From: Bradyrhizobium liaoningense
Lineage (GTDB): Bacteria; Pseudomonadota; Alphaproteobacteria; Rhizobiales; Xanthobacteraceae
Length of the DNA: 64,000 nt
Direction of reading: 5' to 3'
NCBI RefSeq assembly: GCF_018130825.1
Contig: NZ_JAFCJS010000005.1
Coordinates: 434,001 to 498,000 of the forward strand
Shown here: positions 9,982-19,908 of the stretch, piece after piece
How the letters are laid out: each line of letters opens with the position of its first letter
How positions within the stretch are numbered: the first letter of the stretch is position 1
Program-made: the position numbers and the translations under genes
The notes under the pieces: model-generated
What the model saw: the letters and a program-made list of their open reading frames with translations, nothing else
Databases searched by the model: none
Told to the model about the DNA's origin: nothing

Positions 9982-11562
9982 ATGTTTGGAATGGTGGGCC
10001 GCGCACTCGTTGGTGCGGCAGCAAGCTTAAGCGCGTTGGCGCTCACAATCTTGATCGAAGTATTGCCTGCCCGCGCGGAAATGCCTTTGGCTGCGAAGTG
10101 CAACACGGCCAACAACATCACGCTCGATGAGCGCATCGCGGGTTGCACCGCTATCATTCAGGCGGCGCAGGCCATGCAGCAGAGCGTGATCATGGCGTAC
10201 TTTCGCCGGGCCATGTTTTATCGCCAGAAAGGTGAGACCGAGCTTGCGATTGCGGACTACAACCTCATCATCGAACGCGATCCGGGCAATCTGAACGCTC
10301 GCCTTCAGAGAGCTTTTGCGCATGTCGAGAGGCGACAAACCGACGCTGCGCTTGCCGACTACGAGAAGGTCATCGAGCTTGATCCCAAGGCTGTATACGC
10401 CCGTCTGGGGCGTGCCCGAATCTACTGGGCCAAAGGAGATATGGACCGCGCCATTGCTGACTATGATCAAGCCCTATTGGTCCATCCGGACAACGTCATC
10501 GTGCATGTAGACCGAGGCCTCGCTTACATCCGCAAGGGCGACACGGGTCGTGCCATGACTGACTGCAATCGAGCAGTCGAGATCGGCCCGCAAGCCGGCA
10601 TTGGCCAGTTGTGCCGCAGTCGGGCTTACGCTGCCCAGGGCAACAGAGAGCGTGCATTGGCTGAGCTCGATCAAACAATGCAGATCAAGCCGAGGAATGA
10701 GTATTTCTACTACTTCCGGGCCGAATCCTTTTCTCTGCTGGGCGAATTCGACCGCGCCATTGCCGATTTCAACCGGGTGATCCAGCTGGCACATCAGGGG
10801 CAAGGAAACCCCGGCGATCGGCAGGCTCAGCCTCAAGGTCAGGACGCCGACCCCATTTCTGCGTCCGTCGCGGGTGAATCAATTGTACTCGCTTCCGCGG
10901 ATGGCCCTGTGCTCCGCGCTCGGGGAGCGGCCTACAACGCGAAAGGGGACCTTGACCGCGCTATCGCAGACTATGATGAGGCGATCCGCCTCAACCCCAA
11001 GGACAAGGATGCATTCGGGCTCCGCGCCAACGCGCACAAGGCCAAAGGGGATTTCGACCGCTCGCTTGCGGACTACGATCAACTCGTGCAGCTCGATGCC
11101 AAGGATGCGCGCGCCTATTTTCATCGTGCAAGGGTCTATTGGCAGATTGCTTCATTCGCCAAATCGTTGGCCGACCTCGATCAGGCGATCCAGCTCGATC
11201 CAAAGAATGCCTACCCGATCTTATGGCGCGAAATTGTTGCAAAGCGCAGTGACCAGCCGAGCCAGCTGGGCGAGGCGGCAAAACAGCTCGACGCGGCGAA
11301 ATGGCCCGCGCCGGTCGTCAATCTCTTCCTTGGCACGATGACGCCGGAGCAAGTGCGCAGCGCGGCGGACGATGCCGACCCGGCGAAGAAGAAGGGGCAG
11401 GTCTGCGAGGCGAATTTCTATACTGCCGAGCGCGCCCTGCAGAGCGGCTCCAGAGATGAGGCGTTGAAACTGTTCGAGCAGGCTGCAGCCGATTGCCCGA
11501 AGACCTTTCTCGAGAAGCCGGCCGCCGACGTCGAGCTTGGCGCGCTGCGAGCGAGTCGCTGA
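9982..11562 (+). CDS. Secreted tetratricopeptide-repeat protein
   Basis: A 526-residue protein with an N-terminal signal peptide (cleavage near PARAE, residue 32) and then at least eight TPR units from about residue 60 to 410 (for example GETELAIADYNLIIERDPGN, GDMDRAIADYDQALLVHPDN, GDLDRAIADYDEAIRLNPKD). TPRs mediate protein-protein contacts; no catalytic domain is seen. A C-terminal segment (about 430-526) has two cysteines (GQVCEANFYTAERALQSG, AADCPKTF) resembling a final TPR pair. Its base composition looks lower in GC than its neighbours. It is bracketed by two copies of the same palindromic repeat. The start has a GGGGA box upstream. Function unknown. Confidence 0.85.
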   Translation: MFGMVGRALVGAAASLSALALTILIEVLPARAEMPLAAKCNTANNITLDERIAGCTAIIQAAQAMQQSVIMAYFRRAMFYRQKGETELAIADYNLIIERDPGNLNARLQRAFAHVERRQTDAALADYEKVIELDPKAVYARLGRARIYWAKGDMDRAIADYDQALLVHPDNVIVHVDRGLAYIRKGDTGRAMTDCNRAVEIGPQAGIGQLCRSRAYAAQGNRERALAELDQTMQIKPRNEYFYYFRAESFSLLGEFDRAIADFNRVIQLAHQGQGNPGDRQAQPQGQDADPISASVAGESIVLASADGPVLRARGAAYNAKGDLDRAIADYDEAIRLNPKDKDAFGLRANAHKAKGDFDRSLADYDQLVQLDAKDARAYFHRARVYWQIASFAKSLADLDQAIQLDPKNAYPILWREIVAKRSDQPSQLGEAAKQLDAAKWPAPVVNLFLGTMTPEQVRSAADDADPAKKKGQVCEANFYTAERALQSGSRDEALKLFEQAAADCPKTFLEKPAADVELGALRASR

Positions 11563-11586
11563 TCGAATGGGCGGGTTCTCGTAGCT

Positions 11587-11686
11587 CTCGTAGGGTGGGC
11601 AAAGCGTAGCGTGCCCACCGTGTCTATCGACGACGCCGAGTGAGAAATGGTGGGACGGCGCTTCGCGCCTTTGCCCACCCTACGAG
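11587..11686. repeat. Palindromic intergenic repeat, GTAGGGTGGGCAAAG family, copy 2
   Basis: Left arm CTCGTAGGGTGGGCAAAG and right arm CTTTGCCCACCCTACGAG are exact complements over 18 bases, about 64 bases apart. It lies 24 bases after the TPR gene and matches the copy at 9731-9856. Confidence 0.88.
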
Positions 11687-11702
11687 ACCGAGTGTGTGGT
11701 TT

Positions 11703-11816
11703 GTAGGGTGGGTTAGCCGAAGGCGTAACCCACCACCCTTCAGCGAATGCCGGACGAAGTTGGTGGATTACGCCGGCGACTGCGCTGCGCGCAGCCGTGG
11801 GCTAGTCCACCCTACG
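11703..11816. repeat. Palindromic intergenic repeat, GTAGGGTGGGTTAGCC variant
   Basis: The left arm GTAGGGTGGGTTAGCC pairs imperfectly with GGGCTAGTCCACCCTACG at the right end; internal arms GCGTAACCCACCA / TGGTGGATTACGC also pair. It is directly next to the previous repeat and just after the stop of the convergent gene ending at 11823. Confidence 0.82.
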
Positions 11817-11822
11817 CACCTC

Positions 11823-12575
11823 TCACCCGCGCCCGAGCAGCACGTCGCGGTCGACTGCAATCCAGGTCGTCTTCGCCACCGCCAGCAACCTGCCGCTTTC
11901 ATCATGGAGCGCGGCGTCGGCTGTCCGCTTGCGGCCGTCGCGGCCGGTCGGCCAGGCCGTGATGATGCAGGGTTCACCAGGGCGCGGGCAGGCCTCGATC
12001 CGGGCGGACATTCGTCCCAGCAGGAGCGGCGTCTTGTCGTAGGTGCCGCTCTGCTGATTGCAATTGCAGGCAAAGCCGGTAGGACAATCGAGTGCCGACC
12101 AGAGAAATTCCGGCGCGACGCGGCCATCCTCGGCGGCCAAGTTTGGATCGGGCGTCCAGGTCGCCGCGAGGACGGCGTTCTGCGCACGACGCTTGAGTGG
12201 CCCGGTGAAGATGCGCAGGCCGTCGCCTTGCGCACGCGCCGGACCGCAGACGAAACAGTTCGGCAGCGGATGCTCGTGCGGCTCGAACAGCGTCAGCAGC
12301 TCGGCGGCGCGTGCTTCCTGCAAGCTGGCTGTCTCGAGCTGCGCGAGCTCGACATGCGCTGCTTGCCCGGTCGCAACGACCTTGGCGCCCTCGCGAAGCT
12401 CCCATGAGCCGTCGATTGCAGCGACCGCATCGAGCGGCGTGTCCAGGGGAGGCGGCGCGCGCAGCGTCACCTCCGCGGCCCCGGGAATGTGACGCGCAAG
12501 CCGGCCGCAGACATAACCGCCGTTGCCGGAGTTCGGAGGGCCGCAGAAGCGCCTGGCGATGATGATCTGAGGCAT
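11823..12575 (-). CDS. Hotdog-fold thioesterase-like protein (function unknown)
   Basis: About 250 residues. It starts MPQIIIARRFCGPPNSGNGG with an AGGAG ribosome-binding site 9 bases upstream, which decides against the longer frame reaching 12623. It has an N-terminal half with GYVCGRLARHIPG and ITLRAPPPLDTPL-like text, a middle PLPNCFVCGPARAQGDGLRIF segment, and a C-terminal half (FACNCNQQSGTYDKTPLLLGRMSA) resembling a second hotdog domain. The arrangement suggests a double-hotdog acyl-CoA thioesterase or acyl-binding protein; the substrate is not evident. It is flanked on both sides by palindromic repeats and stands alone. Confidence 0.6.
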   Translation of the reverse strand: MPQIIIARRFCGPPNSGNGGYVCGRLARHIPGAAEVTLRAPPPLDTPLDAVAAIDGSWELREGAKVVATGQAAHVELAQLETASLQEARAAELLTLFEPHEHPLPNCFVCGPARAQGDGLRIFTGPLKRRAQNAVLAATWTPDPNLAAEDGRVAPEFLWSALDCPTGFACNCNQQSGTYDKTPLLLGRMSARIEACPRPGEPCIITAWPTGRDGRKRTADAALHDESGRLLAVAKTTWIAVDRDVLLGRG

Positions 12576-12597
12576 CGGATTTGTTCTCCTCGGTCCT

Positions 12598-12669
12598 CGT
12601 AGCCCGGATGGAGCGGAGCGCAATCCGGGACGGTGTCCCGCATTCCGCTGCGCTCCATGCGGGCTACGA
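12598..12669. repeat. Palindromic repeat, CGTAGCCCGGATG family, copy 1
   Basis: CGTAGCCCGGATGGAGCGGAGCG pairs with CGCTGCGCTCCATGCGGGCTACG around a short central ATCCGGGACGGTGTCCCGCAT hairpin. Copies of the same family lie at 41030-41116 and 51999-52115. Confidence 0.88.
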
Positions 12670-12680
12670 AGTAAGAACCG

Positions 12681-13343
12681 TTACACCGCCTCGAGCTGAT
12701 CCGCTGCGCGCTTCTTCTTCGCCCTGGATTGCCCGAGCAGGGGGCCTGCCGTGAGAGCGGCCGTATCGGCCACGCCCGGGTCGCGCGAGATCATCGCCGC
12801 GACGATGGCGCCGTCGATGATCAGGCCGAGCTGGTGCGCCAGCACCGCGGGGTCGCTGGAGCCGAGCTCGCCGGCGAGCTTCTCGATATGACCGAGCACG
12901 ATCTTCTTGTGCTTCAGCGCGATGTTACGGAATTGCTTGGCGTCCTTGTCGTGCTCGCCGACGGCGTTGATGAAGGGGCAGCCGTAGAAGCGCTCCTCCG
13001 CGAACCAGCTCTTCAGCGCCGGGAAGATCCGCGTCAGTTTCGCCTGCGCGTCGCCGCCGCCCGCTTCCATGGCGCCGATGAACCATTCGCGCCACTGCTT
13101 GCCTTCGCTCTCCAGCACCGCGTTGACGAGGTTGGTCTTGGAGCCGAACAATTTGTAGAGCGTGGTCTTCGCCGTGCCGGCTTCCTCGATGATCGCGTCG
13201 ATGCCGGTGGCGTTGATGCCGTTCTTGCAGAACAGATGCGTCGCGGCGCTCAGGAGGCGCCCGCGCGCGGATTCATCTTCGCCAGCGGCGGCGTGGGGCG
13301 AAGTCTTCTTCGATGACGTCTTGTTCAGTAAGGGCTTGGCCAT
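12681..13343 (-). CDS. TetR/AcrR family transcriptional regulator
   Basis: A 220-residue repressor-type regulator. The N-terminal helix-turn-helix domain (about residues 27-75) reads ARGRLLSAATHLFCKNGINA, then GIDAIIEEAGTAKTTLYKLFGSK, the classic TetR recognition-helix sequence. The C-terminal ligand domain contains FYGCPFINAVGEHD, seen in a YxxCxF subgroup of TetR proteins. It is divergent from the OsmC gene across a 247-base intergenic region, so it could control that gene, its own, or both; no operator palindrome is obvious there. Confidence 0.9.
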   Translation of the reverse strand: MAKPLLNKTSSKKTSPHAAAGEDESARGRLLSAATHLFCKNGINATGIDAIIEEAGTAKTTLYKLFGSKTNLVNAVLESEGKQWREWFIGAMEAGGGDAQAKLTRIFPALKSWFAEERFYGCPFINAVGEHDKDAKQFRNIALKHKKIVLGHIEKLAGELGSSDPAVLAHQLGLIIDGAIVAAMISRDPGVADTAALTAGPLLGQSRAKKKRAADQLEAV

Positions 13344-13518
13344 GAGTCCAAACTTACCCGCAGCCGCGCCGCATCAGCAAGCCGCATCTGTTCCGCGCTG
13401 AAAAGATTCGCAAGGGGCAGACCATCTGCATCGCCTTTGAGCAAGCCGCCGCTGATCAATCCGCAGGCAGGGATCGGTAAGCCGCTCCAAAGCTTCGCGT
13501 TTTGTTTTCGGCCGGCTC

Positions 13519-13534
13519 TGGCACGCTCCATGCA
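13519..13534 (+). promoter_or_regulatory. Sigma54 (-24/-12) promoter upstream of the OsmC gene
   Basis: The sequence TGGCACGCTCCATGCA fits the consensus TGGCACG-N4-TTGCA with one mismatch (A for the first T of the -12 box) and exact GG-to-GC spacing. It lies 57 bases before the OsmC start codon, in the correct orientation. A second consensus sigma54 promoter occurs at 18310, beyond the sigma54 activator gene. Confidence 0.82.
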
Positions 13535-13590
13535 AGGAAACAGACCGTTCGGTATCCTGCCGATTTCCACTTCTGCCAGGGAGAAGATTG

Positions 13591-14133
13591 ATGACTGCCG
13601 TCGTTCAGAAGACAGTGCTGACGGGTTGCCTCGCACCCATCGACAAGAATGGCCTCGAGCAACTGATCGCCAACGGCAAGGCGAATCCGAAGGTCATCAA
13701 GACCTTGAAGTGCAAGACGGTCGCGGAAGGCAAATTCCGCCACGCCAACTACATCCGCAACCTGCCGCCCTATATCGTCGACGAGCCGCCGGGACTCCTG
13801 GGCGACGATACCGCGCCCAATCCGTCGGAGGCCTCGCTCGCCGCGCTCGGCTCCTGCCTTGCGGTCGGCCTTCACGCCAACGCCGTGCATCGCGGCTGGA
13901 TCGTCAACAAGCTCGAGCTGGAGCTCGAAGGCGACCTCAACATCACCGCGGTCTGGGGCACCGGCGACATGTCGGACAAGCCCGTTGGTTTTACAGACGT
14001 GCGCGTCAAGGTCGACATGGAGTGCGAGGGCATCTCGCCTGACGAGATCAACGCGCTGGTTGCCCATGTGAAGAAATGGTCGCCGGTCGCCAACACCTTC
14101 ACCCGCCCGGTCAATCTCGAGGTCGGCATCTAG
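13591..14133 (+). CDS. OsmC family protein
   Basis: A 180-residue OsmC/Ohr-superfamily protein. These are small homodimeric proteins, many of which reduce organic hydroperoxides through two cysteines. Visible are the family segments PPGLLGDDTAPNPSEASLAALGSCLAVGLHANA (the ALGSC cysteine) and a later DMECEGISPDEINALVAHVKKWSPVANTF, where the second cysteine (MECEG) is usual for the YhfA-like OsmC group. The ATG at 13591 is preceded by AGGGAGAAG; an in-frame TTG at 13588 is less likely. First gene of a likely sigma54-driven operon with the flavoprotein and rhodanese. Confidence 0.9.
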   Translation: MTAVVQKTVLTGCLAPIDKNGLEQLIANGKANPKVIKTLKCKTVAEGKFRHANYIRNLPPYIVDEPPGLLGDDTAPNPSEASLAALGSCLAVGLHANAVHRGWIVNKLELELEGDLNITAVWGTGDMSDKPVGFTDVRVKVDMECEGISPDEINALVAHVKKWSPVANTFTRPVNLEVGI

Positions 14134-14165
14134 CATAGCAACAGGACAAGGTGCGGGAGACGATC

Positions 14166-15299
14166 ATGGGGTCACTGGCTTTATCGCGGGCCGAAGTTCT
14201 GGATCAGCCCGCACCGTCCATTGCAGGGGAGGTGGCGCGGATCGCGCGGGAGCGGCTCGCGCCGCTCGCCGCCGGCATCGACGACGGCTCGGTCTATCCG
14301 GCCGAGGTGCTGCGCGCGTTCGGCGCGGTCGGCGCCTGGGGCAGTCACATGCCCCTGGAAGGTCCCGCGGATTTGCGCTGCGCGATCGAGTCGATGGCGG
14401 CGATCGGCGAGGTTTGCGGCGCCACCGCCTTCATGGCCTGGTGCCAGAACACGCTGGTCTGGTACGCCGCCAATTCGACCAATCTGAAGCTGGCCAGGCG
14501 TTTCGGCGATGCCTTCTCGACCGGGCGCGTGCTCGGCGGCACCGGGCTGTCCAATCCGATGAAGAGCTTTTTCGGCATCGAGAAGCTCAAGCTGAAAGGG
14601 AAGAAGGTCGAGGGCGGCTACATCGTGCGCGGCGCGTTGCCCTGGGTCTCCAATCTCGGCCCCGATCATTTCTTTGGCACGATCTTCGAGCGCGAGGACG
14701 AGCAGGGCATCGCAAGTGGCGAGCCCGGCACTGTCATGTTCCTCGCCGACTGCTCCGATCCCGCGATCACGCTGACGCCGTGCAAGCCGTTCCTCGCGAT
14801 GGACGGCACCGGCACTTACGGCGTGCAGTTCCGCGACGTCTTCGTGCCGGACGAGCTGATCCTCGCCGATCCCGCCGCGCCCTTCGTCAAGAAGATCCGC
14901 GCCGGCTTCATCCTGCTCCAGGCCGGCATGGCGCTCGGCGTCATCAGGGACTGCATCAACATCATGGACGAGGTGGATAGCTCGCTCGGCCACATCAACC
15001 GCTATCTGCCGCAGCAGCCGGTGCACTTCCGCGATCTCGCCGCCGAGCTCGAAGCGGAGACCATGGCGCTGGCGCGCGATCCCTACAACGAGGAGGAGAC
15101 CTATTGGCGCAAGGTGATCGCGCTCCGCCTTCGTGCGGGCGAGGCCAGCGTCGCGGCGGCGCATGCGGCGATGCTGCATTGTGGCGCCCGCGGCTACCTC
15201 AAGAGCCACCGCGCGCAGCGCCGCCTGCGCGAGGCCTATTTCGTCGCGATCGTCACGCCGGCCACCAAGCAGCTGCGCAAGATGCTCGCCGAGTCCTGA
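14166..15299 (+). CDS. Acyl-CoA dehydrogenase-like flavoprotein
   Basis: About 377 residues, with the three-part acyl-CoA dehydrogenase layout: an N-terminal helical domain (VARIARERLAPLAAGID), a middle beta domain (GGTGLSNPMKSFFG, then YIVRGALPWVSNLGPDHFFGTIF and FRDVFVPDELIL) and a C-terminal helical domain (AGMALGVIRDCINIMDEV). FAD is the expected cofactor. The start at 14166 has GGGAG eight bases upstream; a GTG at 14151 is also in frame. The oddly divergent middle domain and its place between OsmC and a rhodanese argue against routine beta-oxidation. It may be a flavin oxidoreductase or monooxygenase of the SfnB/DszC-like branch acting on a sulfur or nitrogen compound. Substrate unknown. 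Confidence 0.85.
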   Translation: MGSLALSRAEVLDQPAPSIAGEVARIARERLAPLAAGIDDGSVYPAEVLRAFGAVGAWGSHMPLEGPADLRCAIESMAAIGEVCGATAFMAWCQNTLVWYAANSTNLKLARRFGDAFSTGRVLGGTGLSNPMKSFFGIEKLKLKGKKVEGGYIVRGALPWVSNLGPDHFFGTIFEREDEQGIASGEPGTVMFLADCSDPAITLTPCKPFLAMDGTGTYGVQFRDVFVPDELILADPAAPFVKKIRAGFILLQAGMALGVIRDCINIMDEVDSSLGHINRYLPQQPVHFRDLAAELEAETMALARDPYNEEETYWRKVIALRLRAGEASVAAAHAAMLHCGARGYLKSHRAQRRLREAYFVAIVTPATKQLRKMLAES

Positions 15300-15384
15300 G
15301 TTCTACGAGTCCACCCCAAGAAGACCTAAGACGCGACCCTAAGACGACGACCCAGAGACCCCCAACCTCAACGGAGAGGCTGCC

Positions 15385-16263
15385 ATGACTGACGTCCTGA
15401 TCACTGCCGTCGAACTCGCCGATCTCTTGAAGCTAGAGCCGTGTGTCGTCATCGACACCCGCAATCCCGACGCCTATGCCGCCGGGCATTTGCCGGGCGC
15501 CGTCAACGTGCATGAGATTTTTACGTTCCTCGCGACCTCGACGCCGGAGGGCATGGCCGAGCTGAAGACCAAGTTCGCTGATGCCTTCGGCGGCGCCGGT
15601 CTCTCCGGCAAAGAGACAGCCGTGATCTACGAGCAGTCGATGAACTCCGGCTTCGGCCAGTCCTGCCGCGGCTATTACCTGCTCACCATGCTCGGCTATC
15701 CCAAGGTGAAGGTGCTGCATGGCGGCTTCGACGCCTGGTCGGCCGCGGGCTTCCCGGTGACCAAGGACGTGCCGACGCCGGCAAAGGCCGGATTCTCGAT
15801 CGTGCCTGAGGCCGGCGAGATCCTGATCGACGCCAAGACCATGCTTGGCGCCGTCGGCAAGCCCGGCATCGCCATCCTCGACGTGCGCGACGTCGACGAG
15901 TGGATCGGCGACAGCTCCTCGCCTTACGGGAAGGATTTCTGCCCGCGCAAGGGCCGCATCCCCGGCGCGGTGTGGCTGGAATGGTATCGCATGATGAAGC
16001 CGACCGCCGAGGGCCCGCGCTTCAAGTCCAAGGACGAAATTCTTGCGGAGTGCGCCACCGTCGGCATCTCGCAGACGACGCCGGTCTATCTCTACTGCTT
16101 CAAGGGCGCGCGGGCCTCGAACACATTCCTCGCGCTGAAGAACGCGGGCGTGAAGGACGTGCGGATGTATTTCGGCTCCTGGAACGAATGGTCGCGCGAT
16201 CCGTCGCTGCCGATCGAGCAGGGATTGCCGATTGCGTCTGGCGTGACAACCAAGGCGGCGTGA
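15385..16263 (+). CDS. Two-domain rhodanese (sulfurtransferase)
   Basis: A 292-residue tandem rhodanese. The N-terminal domain (VVIDTRNPDAYAAGHLPGAVN) has no cysteine in its active loop (YEQSMNSGFG), so it is structural. The C-terminal domain (IAILDVRDVDEWIGD) carries the catalytic-loop cysteine in YLYCFKGARASNTF. The loop starts CFKGAR rather than the thiosulfate-type CRKGVT, so the sulfur donor and acceptor are uncertain. It would move sulfane sulfur to cyanide or a thiol. It starts behind a GGAGAGG box, 85 bases after the flavoprotein, and is the third gene of the OsmC operon. It ends 10 bases from the convergent sigma54 activator gene. Confidence 0.9.
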   Translation: MTDVLITAVELADLLKLEPCVVIDTRNPDAYAAGHLPGAVNVHEIFTFLATSTPEGMAELKTKFADAFGGAGLSGKETAVIYEQSMNSGFGQSCRGYYLLTMLGYPKVKVLHGGFDAWSAAGFPVTKDVPTPAKAGFSIVPEAGEILIDAKTMLGAVGKPGIAILDVRDVDEWIGDSSSPYGKDFCPRKGRIPGAVWLEWYRMMKPTAEGPRFKSKDEILAECATVGISQTTPVYLYCFKGARASNTFLALKNAGVKDVRMYFGSWNEWSRDPSLPIEQGLPIASGVTTKAA

Positions 16264-16273
16264 GCGCGCGCGA

Positions 16274-18199
<1,926 letters not shown>

Positions 18200-18201
18200 T
18201 G

Positions 18202-18252
18202 CGAAATCTCGTAATTGAACTACGAAATCTCGTTTATCACGAGTTTTCGTAG
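18202..18252. promoter_or_regulatory. Putative enhancer (UAS) for the sigma54 activator
   Basis: The inverted repeat CTACGAAATCTCGT (18220-18233) / ACGAGTTTTCGTAG (18239-18252) pairs at 13 of 14 positions with a 5-base spacer. A third half-site, CGAAATCTCGT, repeats directly at 18202-18212. It begins three bases upstream of the activator's start codon and about 58-108 bases upstream of the -24/-12 promoter at 18310, the normal place for an enhancer-binding-protein site. It likely also gives autoregulation. Confidence 0.72.
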
Positions 18253-18309
18253 TGGCCAAGCGTGACCGAAAGTGCTGCGTCATCAAGGCACTGGCCGCTC
18301 CTGAGGGGG

Positions 18310-18325
18310 TGGCACACTCCTTGCG
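18310..18325 (+). promoter_or_regulatory. Sigma54 (-24/-12) promoter of the ABC transporter-cyanase operon
   Basis: TGGCACACTCCTTGCG matches the consensus TGGCACG-N4-TTGCW at both boxes with exact spacing. It is 35 bases upstream of the start codon at 18360 and downstream of the palindromic enhancer-like site. Confidence 0.9.
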
Positions 18326-18359
18326 TAATTCCTCCTCGCAATGACGCGCAGGAGGGCCG

Positions 18360-19745
18360 ATGTCCACGTTCGACAATCCGTTTGATCCCGATCGCAACCT
18401 TCGAGCCGGCTGTGCCTGCGGCCAGCATCGTTCCGCGGCAGAGCACGAGCAGGCGGCGGCTTCAGCGCTCCGCTGCGATCCCGTCGAGAGCGAGGAGAAG
18501 CGCTACGAGGGCGTCGTCGCCTCCGCGGTGATGCGCGCGATGTTTCCGCAGGACGTTGCGCGGCGCGCGTTCCTGGAATCGGTCGGTGCGTCCACGGCGC
18601 TGGCGGCGCTCTCGCAGTTCTTCCCGCTCAAGACCGCGACCGAGGTTTTTGCGCAGACCGGCGCGCCCGAGAAGAAGGACCTCAAGGTCGGCTTCATCCC
18701 GATCACCTGCGCGACGCCGATCATCATGGCGGCGCCGATGGGCTTCTATGCCAAGCACGGCCTCAACGTCGAAGTGGTCAAGACCGCCGGCTGGGCCGTG
18801 ATCCGCGACAAGACCATCAACAAGGAATACGACGCCGCGCACATGCTGGCGCCGATGCCGATCGCGATCTCGCTGGGCTTAGGCGCCAATGCCATTCCCT
18901 TCGCGGTGCCCGCGATCGAGAACATCAACGGGCAGGGCATCGTGCTCGCGACCAAGCACAAGGACAAGCGCGATCCGAAGGACTGGAAGGGCCTGAAATT
19001 CGCGATCCCCTTCGACTATTCCATGCACAACTATTTGCTGCGCTATTATCTCGCCGAGCACGGCCTCGACCCCGACACCGACGTGCAACTGCGCTCGGTG
19101 CCGCCGCCGGAGATGGTCGCGAATTTGCGCGCCGACAACATCGACGGCTTCCTCGCGCCCGACAACATCTGCCAGCGCGCGATCTATGACGGCGTCGGCT
19201 TCATGCATCTGCTCTCCAAGGAGATCTGGGACGGCCATCCCTGCTGCAGCTTCGCCGCCAGCCGCGAGTTCATCACCACGGCGCCGAACAGCTTTGCCGC
19301 GCTGACCCGCGCCATCGTCGATGCCACCGCCTATGCCTCGAAGGCGGAGAACCGCAAGCAGATCGCCGAAGCCATCGCGCCGGCCAACTACATCAACGCG
19401 CCGGTGACGGTGCTGGAGCAGGTGCTCACCGGCACCTATGCCGACGGCCTCGGCGGGGTGAAGACCGATGCCAAGCGCGTCGATTTCGATCCGTTCCCCT
19501 GGCAGTCCTTTGCGGTGTGGATGCTGACGCAGATGAAGCGCTGGGGCCAGATCAAGGGCGACGTCGACTACAAGGCGGTGGCCGAGCAGGTGTATCTGGC
19601 GACCGACACGAAGAAGCTGATGACCGAGATGGGCCTGTCGCCGCCGGCGAGCAGCTACAAGTCGTTTGCGGTGATGGGCAAGAATTTCGATCCGGCGAAG
19701 CCCGAGGATTATGTCGCGAGCTTCAAGATCAGGAAGGCGTCGTGA
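18360..19745 (+). CDS. NrtA/CmpA-like ABC transporter substrate-binding protein with N-terminal CxC extension
   Basis: A 461-residue periplasmic binding protein of the nitrate/bicarbonate/sulfonate family: KVGFIPITCATPIIMAAPMGFYAKHGLNVEVV, KGLKFAIPFDYSMHNYLLRYYLAEHGLDPD and NIDGFLAPDNICQRA are typical. Unusually, a twin-arginine-like signal (ARRAFLESVGASTALAAL) begins only at residue 68. It is preceded by about 67 hydrophilic residues carrying LRAGCACGQH (Cys18, Cys20, His23) and Cys39. The AGGAGG box six bases before 18360 supports the long start, although ATG codons at 18531 and 18540 would give a conventional signal peptide. First gene of the cyanase operon. Ligand probably a small anion such as cyanate; this is inferred from context. 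Confidence 0.88.
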   Translation: MSTFDNPFDPDRNLRAGCACGQHRSAAEHEQAAASALRCDPVESEEKRYEGVVASAVMRAMFPQDVARRAFLESVGASTALAALSQFFPLKTATEVFAQTGAPEKKDLKVGFIPITCATPIIMAAPMGFYAKHGLNVEVVKTAGWAVIRDKTINKEYDAAHMLAPMPIAISLGLGANAIPFAVPAIENINGQGIVLATKHKDKRDPKDWKGLKFAIPFDYSMHNYLLRYYLAEHGLDPDTDVQLRSVPPPEMVANLRADNIDGFLAPDNICQRAIYDGVGFMHLLSKEIWDGHPCCSFAASREFITTAPNSFAALTRAIVDATAYASKAENRKQIAEAIAPANYINAPVTVLEQVLTGTYADGLGGVKTDAKRVDFDPFPWQSFAVWMLTQMKRWGQIKGDVDYKAVAEQVYLATDTKKLMTEMGLSPPASSYKSFAVMGKNFDPAKPEDYVASFKIRKAS

Positions 19746-19760
19746 TGGGCGGCGCTCTTT

Positions 19761-19891
19761 CCCTGTCGTCCCGGCGAAGGCCGGGACCCATACGGCGTGA
19801 TCGATCGATCGCGAAAGGTAGCAGTACCGAACGAGTCTTAGCCAAGCTCCTCCCTGTGGTTATGGGTCCCGGCCTTCGCCGGGACGACGGG
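19761..19891. repeat. MITE-like inverted repeat inside the transporter operon
   Basis: Arms of about 30 bases, CCCTGTCGTCCCGGCGAAGG... at 19761-19791 and its near-perfect reverse complement at 19862-19891, enclose about 70 bases. It separates the binding-protein gene from the permease gene within one operon. The arms could form a long hairpin in the mRNA and alter the expression ratio of the two genes. Confidence 0.9.
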
Positions 19892-19908
19892 TAGAGAGGT
19901 CTCGCGCG

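Noticed and set aside
18200..18397. N-terminal extension of the sigma54 activator to 18397.
   Set aside because: That stretch contains the enhancer palindrome, the -24/-12 promoter and the ribosome-binding site of the divergent gene; the activator starts at 18199.
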